Positions 23,259-27,364 of a stretch of DNA of 27,364 nucleotides are shown in pieces. The notes beneath the pieces were generated by a model, which saw only the letters and a program-made list of their open reading frames with translations, searched no databases and was not told the DNA's origin. Numbering within the stretch: the stretch's first letter is position 1; every line of letters begins with the position of its first letter. Source of the DNA: Pseudomonadota bacterium (lineage in GTDB: Bacteria; Pseudomonadota; Gammaproteobacteria; Xanthomonadales; Xanthomonadaceae). Position numbers and translations under genes: made by a program. The stretch is taken from assembly GCA_023399815.1 (NCBI GenBank), contig JAEWOJ010000051.1:1-27364 (forward strand), in the 5' to 3' direction.

Positions 23259-24568
23259 TGGCGAATCCTTCGCAGAAGCCGGCCCATCCGCGTGCCGGGA
23301 TTCGACAGGAAAGCGCATCCGGGCCGACCGGCGACGCGCGCCCGGTGATGATCATGGCCGGCGGCACCGGCGGGCACATCTTCCCGGGCCTGGCCGTGGC
23401 CAGGGTGCTGCGCGGGCGCGGCATCCCGGTGACCTGGCTCGGCGCCGACGGCGCGATGGAAACCCGGCTGGTGCCGCAGCACGGCATCGCCATCGACACG
23501 CTGGCCATCTCCGGGCTGCGCGGCAAGGGCAAGCTGGCGCTGCTGGGCGCGCCGCTGCGGGTGCTGCGCGCGATCCGCGGCGCCGGCTACATCCTGCGCG
23601 ACCGCAATCCGCGCGCGGTGGTGGCCTTCGGCGGCTTCGCCTCCGGTCCCGGTGGCATGGCCGCGCGCCTGCATGGCCTGCCGCTGCTGGTGCACGAACA
23701 GAACCGCGCGCCGGGCATGACCAACCGCATCCTGTCGCGCTTCGCGCGCCGCCTGCTGACCGGCTTCCCGGGCAGCTTCGCCGGTGGCCGGGAAGAAGTG
23801 GTCGGCAACCCGGTGCGCGCCGAGATCGCCGCGCTGCCCGAGCCGGAACAGCGCCTGGCCGGCCGCAGCGGCCCCATGCGGCTGCTGGTGCTGGGCGGCA
23901 GCCAGGGCGCGCGCGCGCTCAACGACGCGGTGCCGAAGGCGCTGGCCGCGCTGGACGGCAGCGTCGCCATCGAGGTCTGGCACCAGTGCGGCGAGAAGCT
24001 GCACGGCGAGGCGCAGCAGGCCTATCGCGACGCCGGCGTCGAAGGCCGCGTCGACACCTTCATCCAGGACATGGCCGCCGCCTATGCCTGGGCCGACCTG
24101 GTGGCGTGCCGCTCCGGCGCGTCCACCCTGGCCGAACTGTGCGCGGTGGGCATCGGCAGCGTGCTGGTGCCGTTCGCCGCCGCGGTGGACGACCACCAGA
24201 CCCGCAACGCCGAATACCTGGTCGAGCGCGGCGCCGCCGAACTGCTGAAGCAGGACGACGCGCTGGCCACCAACCTGGAGGGCGTGCTGCGCGCGCTCGC
24301 CCACGCTCCCGCCCGCCGCATGCAGATGGCGCAGGCCGCGCGTGCGCTGGCCAGGGTCGATGCGGCCGAACGCATCGCCGACATCATCCTGGAAGAAGCG
24401 GGGAACGGGGAATCGGGAACCGGGAACGGCCGCAGACAGGACAACCAGCAGGAACACACACCGATGCATCCAGAAAAGGGCGTGAACCGGATTGCCGGCG
24501 GCGCGCAGCGTTCTCCCGTTTCCGTTTCCCGTTTCCCCGTTCCCGGCTTCATGGGAGGCCGCGCATGA
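23258..24568 (+). CDS. murG: UDP-GlcNAc:lipid I N-acetylglucosaminyltransferase
   Basis: MurG converts lipid I to lipid II on the cytoplasmic face of the inner membrane. The 436-residue protein is longer than the usual 355-365. The core has MAGGTGGHIFPGLAVA (glycine loop at 35-40), VAFGGFASGPGGMAARL, VHEQNRAPGMTNR, LVLGGSQGARALND, and RSGASTLAEL with VPFAAAVDDHQTRNA for UDP-GlcNAc. An N-terminal extension of about 20 residues and a C-terminal tail of 55 residues (382-436) flank it. The tail is encoded by class D repeat DNA. GGGAGGA precedes the ATG. The stop overlaps the murC start. Confidence 0.96.
   Translation: MANPSQKPAHPRAGIRQESASGPTGDARPVMIMAGGTGGHIFPGLAVARVLRGRGIPVTWLGADGAMETRLVPQHGIAIDTLAISGLRGKGKLALLGAPLRVLRAIRGAGYILRDRNPRAVVAFGGFASGPGGMAARLHGLPLLVHEQNRAPGMTNRILSRFARRLLTGFPGSFAGGREEVVGNPVRAEIAALPEPEQRLAGRSGPMRLLVLGGSQGARALNDAVPKALAALDGSVAIEVWHQCGEKLHGEAQQAYRDAGVEGRVDTFIQDMAAAYAWADLVACRSGASTLAELCAVGIGSVLVPFAAAVDDHQTRNAEYLVERGAAELLKQDDALATNLEGVLRALAHAPARRMQMAQAARALARVDAAERIADIILEEAGNGESGTGNGRRQDNQQEHTPMHPEKGVNRIAGGAQRSPVSVSRFPVPGFMGGRA
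24398..24547. repeat. GGGGAA/TTCCCC inverted repeat inside the end of murG (class D)
   Basis: GCGGGGAACGGGGAATCGGG (from 24398) and its continuation form the purine arm; CGTTTCCCGTTTCCCCGTTC, ending near 24545, is the pyrimidine arm. About 80 bases lie between. The whole stretch is open in frame and supplies the MurG C-terminal tail, ending with SRFPVPGF, similar to SPFPVPRSP in MurF and SFPVPRSP in RsmH. Confidence 0.8.
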
Positions 24569-26001
24569 TCCGCCGCCTCCACGACACCGCCGACCTGGTC
24601 CGCGCTTTCCCGCGCGTGCATTTCGTCGGCATCGGCGGCACCGGCATGAGCGGCATCGCCGAGGTGATGCTGACCCTGGGCTACGAGGTCTCCGGCTCGG
24701 ACAACGCCGACAACGCCGCCACCCGCCGCCTGGCGCGGCTGGGTGCGCGGGTGATGCGCGGGCATTCGGCCGCCAACGTGCTCGGCACCGACTGCGTGGT
24801 GGTGTCCAGCGCGATCCGCGAGGACAACCCCGAGCTGATGGAAGCGCGCAGCCAGCGCATTCCGATCATGCCGCGCGCGGCGATGCTGGCCGAACTGATG
24901 CGCTTCCGCCGCGGCATCGCCGTGGCCGGCACGCACGGCAAGACCACCACCACCTCGCTGACCGCTGCGGTGCTCAGCGAGGGCGGGCTGGACCCGACCT
25001 TCGTGATCGGCGGGCAACTGCTGGCCGCCGGCGCCAACGCCAAGCTCGGCGGCGGGCAGTGGCTGGTGGCCGAGGCCGACGAGAGCGACGGCAGCTTCCT
25101 GCGCCTGAATCCGCTGGTGGCGGTCATCACCAACATCGACGCCGACCACCTGGAGAACTACGGCAACGACTTCGCCCGCGTGCAGGCGGCGTTCGCCGAG
25201 TTCCTGCAGCGCCTGCCGTTCTACGGGCTGGCGGTACTGTGCATCGACGACCCGGAAGTGGCCGCGCTGGCCGCGCATACGCCGCGCCACGTCATGACCT
25301 ACGGCATGAGCGGCAACGCCGACGTGCGCGCCGAGGACGTGGTGCAGGACGGCGCGCGCATGCGCTTCACCCTGCGCCTGCCCGAGGGCAACAGCGTGCC
25401 GGTGACGCTGGCGCTGCCCGGCCGCCACAACGTGCTCAACGCGCTGGCCGCCGCCGCCATCGGCTGGCAGCTGGGCGTGGCGCCGGAGACGATCGCCGCC
25501 GCGCTGGAGAAATTCGAGGGCGTGGGCCGCCGCTTCAACGACCTGGGCGTGGTCACCACCGCCAAGGGCGCGCAGGTGCGGGTCATCGACGACTACGGCC
25601 ACCATCCGCGCGAACTGGCCGCGGTGTTCGCCGCCGCGCGCGGCGGCTGGCCGGCGCAGCGGCTGGTGGTGGCGTTCCAGCCGCACCGCTACAGCCGCAC
25701 CCGCGACCAGTTCGACGCCTTTGCCGCGGTGCTGTCGGAAGTCGACGCGCTGGTGCTCAGCGAGGTCTACCCGGCCGGCGAGGCGCCGATCCCGGGCGCC
25801 GATTCGAAGTCGCTGGCACGCGCCATCCGTGCGCGCGGCCGCAGCGAGCCGGTGGTGGTCGGCCACGCCCACGACCTGGTGTCGGTGCTGCCGGACGTGC
25901 TGCGCGACGGCGACCTGCTGCTGATGATGGGCGCCGGCGACATCGGCCACGTCGCCCAGCAGATCGCCACCGGCGGCTTCCAGGAGGCGGGCGAGGAATG
26001 A
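24565..26001 (+). CDS. murC: UDP-N-acetylmuramate:L-alanine ligase
   Basis: MurC adds L-alanine to UDP-MurNAc, the first stem-peptide step. The 478-residue protein has the Rossmann start VHFVGIGGTGMSGIAEVM, the P-loop GTHGKTTTT with Lys126, EADESDGSFL, TNIDADHLENYGNDF, GRHNVLNALAA, IDDYGHHPRE and FQPHRYSRTRDQF, and GAGDIGHVAQQI near the end. GGGAGG precedes the ATG, which overlaps the murG stop (ATGA). In many relatives murB and ddlB follow; here they are absent and ftsQ comes next after a small ORF. Confidence 0.98.
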   Translation: MIRRLHDTADLVRAFPRVHFVGIGGTGMSGIAEVMLTLGYEVSGSDNADNAATRRLARLGARVMRGHSAANVLGTDCVVVSSAIREDNPELMEARSQRIPIMPRAAMLAELMRFRRGIAVAGTHGKTTTTSLTAAVLSEGGLDPTFVIGGQLLAAGANAKLGGGQWLVAEADESDGSFLRLNPLVAVITNIDADHLENYGNDFARVQAAFAEFLQRLPFYGLAVLCIDDPEVAALAAHTPRHVMTYGMSGNADVRAEDVVQDGARMRFTLRLPEGNSVPVTLALPGRHNVLNALAAAAIGWQLGVAPETIAAALEKFEGVGRRFNDLGVVTTAKGAQVRVIDDYGHHPRELAAVFAAARGGWPAQRLVVAFQPHRYSRTRDQFDAFAAVLSEVDALVLSEVYPAGEAPIPGADSKSLARAIRARGRSEPVVVGHAHDLVSVLPDVLRDGDLLLMMGAGDIGHVAQQIATGGFQEAGEE

Positions 26002-26105
26002 AGGTCCGTCCGCTTCCGCAGGCGCGCACCGGGACCTTGGCCATTGCCGGCCATGGCGCGGTGCCGTCGTGCGGGATCGTCCTGGCGGGTGGGGGGCGCG
26101 CATGA
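25998..26105 (+). CDS. Candidate 35-residue ORF bridging murC and ftsQ
   Basis: An ATG at 25998 overlaps the murC TGA (ATGA) and the frame ends in a TGA overlapping the ftsQ ATG, also ATGA. AGGAGG (25982-25987) lies 10 bases upstream, a good ribosome binding site. The product (MKVRPLPQARTGTLAIAGHG...) has no family I recognise. It occupies the place where ddlB, or murB and ddlB, often lie, so it could be a deletion scar or a real coupling ORF. Confidence 0.35.
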   Translation: MKVRPLPQARTGTLAIAGHGAVPSCGIVLAGGGRA

Positions 26106-26830
26106 GCGCGGTGCTGCGCATCCTCGCCTGGCTGCTGGCCATCGCCCTGGTGGCGCTGCCGGTGGTGGCCGTGCTCAACGGCTGGGTCGGCGCCGAGCGC
26201 TGGCCGCTGGCGAAGCTGCGCGTGCACGGCGAGTTCAAGCGCGTGCCCGGCGAGGACCTGCAGCAGGCGCTGCTGCCGTACGCGCGCGCCGGCTTCTTCG
26301 CGGTCAGGCTGCAGGACGCGCAGCGCGCGGTGGAGCAGCTGCCGTGGGTGGAGAGCGCGCAGGTGCGCAAGCAGTGGCCTGACGTGCTGGAAGTCAGCAT
26401 CGTCGAGCACAGGCCGTTTGCGCGCTGGGGCAAGGACCGGCTGCTGTCCGAGCAGGGCCGTCTGTTCGCCACGCCGCATGGCCTGGAGGACGCGCCGCTG
26501 CCCGAGCTCGACGGCCCGGACAGCAAGACCGCCGAGGTGGTCGAGCTCTACAACGATTCGCGCGCGCTGTTCGCCCCGGTCGGCGTGGACGTGCGCGCGG
26601 TGGCGATGGACGCGCGCGGCAGCTGGTCGCTGGCGCTGGACAACGGCACCGAAGTCATCGTCGGCCGCGACGACGCGCGCTCGCGGCTGGCCCGCTTCGT
26701 GCGCGTGCTGCCGCAGCTCACCCGTACCCAGGTGCCGATCGTGCGCGCCGATCTCCGCTACACCAATGGTTTCATGCTGAGCTGGGGAACTCCGCCACCG
26801 GCAGCAAAGCAGACGCAGGACAGGACATGA
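26102..26830 (+). CDS. ftsQ: Cell division protein FtsQ
   Basis: FtsQ recruits FtsL and FtsB and connects early to late divisome proteins. The 242-residue protein has a very short cytoplasmic end, one membrane helix (about 5-25, LRILAWLLAIALVALPVVAVL), and a periplasmic POTRA domain from LAKLRVHGEFKRV to about residue 105 (VRKQWPDVLEVSIVEHRPFARW). The beta domain ends with the family motif DLRYTNGFMLSW. The cytoplasmic tail is much shorter than in some Xanthomonads or E. coli. The stop overlaps the ftsA start (ATGA). Confidence 0.95.
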   Translation: MSAVLRILAWLLAIALVALPVVAVLNGWVGAERWPLAKLRVHGEFKRVPGEDLQQALLPYARAGFFAVRLQDAQRAVEQLPWVESAQVRKQWPDVLEVSIVEHRPFARWGKDRLLSEQGRLFATPHGLEDAPLPELDGPDSKTAEVVELYNDSRALFAPVGVDVRAVAMDARGSWSLALDNGTEVIVGRDDARSRLARFVRVLPQLTRTQVPIVRADLRYTNGFMLSWGTPPPAAKQTQDRT

Positions 26831-27364
26831 ATCGCAAGGGTGACAAATCGCTGATCGTCGGCCTCGACATCGGCACCTCCAAGGTGGTGGCGCTGGTGGG
26901 CGAGTACTCGCCGGGCAGCCCGATCGAGGTGATCGGCATCGGCTCGCACGAATCGCGCGGGCTCAAGCGCGGCGTGGTGGTGGACATCGAATCGACCGTG
27001 CAGTCGATCCAGCGCGCGATCGAGGAGGCCGAGCTGATGGCCGGCTGCGAGATCCGCTCGGTCTACGCCTCGATCTCCGGCAACCACGTGCAGTGCCGCA
27101 ACTCGCAGGGCATCACCCCGATCCGCGAGGGCGAGGTGACTTGGGGCGACCTGGACCGCGTGCTGGAAGCGGCCAAGGCGGTGGCGATCCCGGCCGACCA
27201 GAAGATCCTGCACGCGATCCCGCGCGAGTACGTGCTGGACGATTCGCAGGAAGGCATCCGCAACCCGGTCGGCATGACCGGCGTGCGCCTGGAGGTGCAC
27301 GCGCACCTGGTGGTGTGCGCGCAGTCGGCCGCGGCCAACATCAGCAAGTGCGTGCAGCGCTGCG
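26827..27364 (+). CDS. ftsA: Cell division protein FtsA (5' part; cut by the window end)
   Basis: FtsA is an actin-like ATPase that tethers FtsZ to the membrane. The 179 complete codons present begin with KSLIVGLDIGTSKVVALVGE, the phosphate-1 loop of the actin fold, followed by GLKRGVVVDIESTVQSIQRA and ISGNHVQCRNSQGI (1C domain region), and IPREYVLDDSQEGIRNPVGM. The C-terminal membrane-binding helix lies outside the window. The ATG overlaps the ftsQ stop. ftsZ and lpxC would be expected next. Confidence 0.97.
   Translation, partial: MNRKGDKSLIVGLDIGTSKVVALVGEYSPGSPIEVIGIGSHESRGLKRGVVVDIESTVQSIQRAIEEAELMAGCEIRSVYASISGNHVQCRNSQGITPIREGEVTWGDLDRVLEAAKAVAIPADQKILHAIPREYVLDDSQEGIRNPVGMTGVRLEVHAHLVVCAQSAAANISKCVQRC

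Noticed and set aside
24398..24547. CRISPR-like array near the end of murG
   Set aside because: Units are 6-8 bases, purine or pyrimidine tracts without spacers, and they are in frame with murG.

Overview
The window is high-GC bacterial chromosome with strong G/C third-position bias. The gene order (rib genes-nusB-thiL; lpoA-yraN divergent from rsmI; rnpB; the mra/dcw cell-wall and division cluster) and several families of short GTAG-type palindromic repeats point to a gammaproteobacterium of the Xanthomonadaceae/Lysobacteraceae (Xanthomonas, Stenotrophomonas, Lysobacter, Luteimonas and relatives). The genus cannot be fixed from the sequence alone.

Layout. 1-4422 (+): an FMN riboswitch leads a riboflavin operon (20-codon leader ORF, ribE, a ribBA gene with a degenerate second domain, ribH), followed by nusB and thiL. 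4423-4587: gap between convergent genes, filled with palindromic repeats. 4588-8591 (-): a tightly overlapping operon of lpoA-like lipoprotein, yraN, a YdjM-like membrane hydrolase and an FAD-linked D-2-hydroxyacid dehydrogenase. It is divergent from rsmI (8658-9497, +). 9563-10417: an exported alpha/beta hydrolase. 10471-10921: RNase P RNA with an enlarged P12 arm, followed by several strong palindromes. 11114-13842: an accessory-looking block holding a TetA-like efflux pump, its divergent TetR-type repressor with two tet-like operators, and an NRDE/TANGO2-family protein. 13843-14174: AT-rich control region of the dcw cluster, with a sigma70-like promoter, a consensus DnaA box and 10-bp-phased MraZ-type repeats. 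14175-27364 (+): mraZ, rsmH, ftsL, ftsI, murE, murF, mraY, ftsW, murG, murC, ftsQ and the 5' part of ftsA.

The dcw genes form an almost unbroken chain of overlapping start and stop codons and should be transcribed and translated together. They supply the cytoplasmic Mur ligases, lipid I and lipid II synthesis (MraY, MurG), the septal polymerase pair FtsW-FtsI, and the FtsQ/FtsL/FtsA divisome parts. murD, murB and ddlB are absent from their usual places.

Most of the window is well-known core genome and I see no clear new defence or mobile system. The less ordinary points are: repeat-derived peptide tails or inserts in RsmH, MurE, MurF and MurG; two small ORFs that exactly bridge the only gaps in the dcw chain; the DnaA box and MraZ repeats upstream of mraZ; the enlarged RNase P P12 arm; the RibBA protein lacking its GTP cyclohydrolase II cysteines; and a chromosomal tet-type repressor/pump pair with altered ligand-pocket residues.
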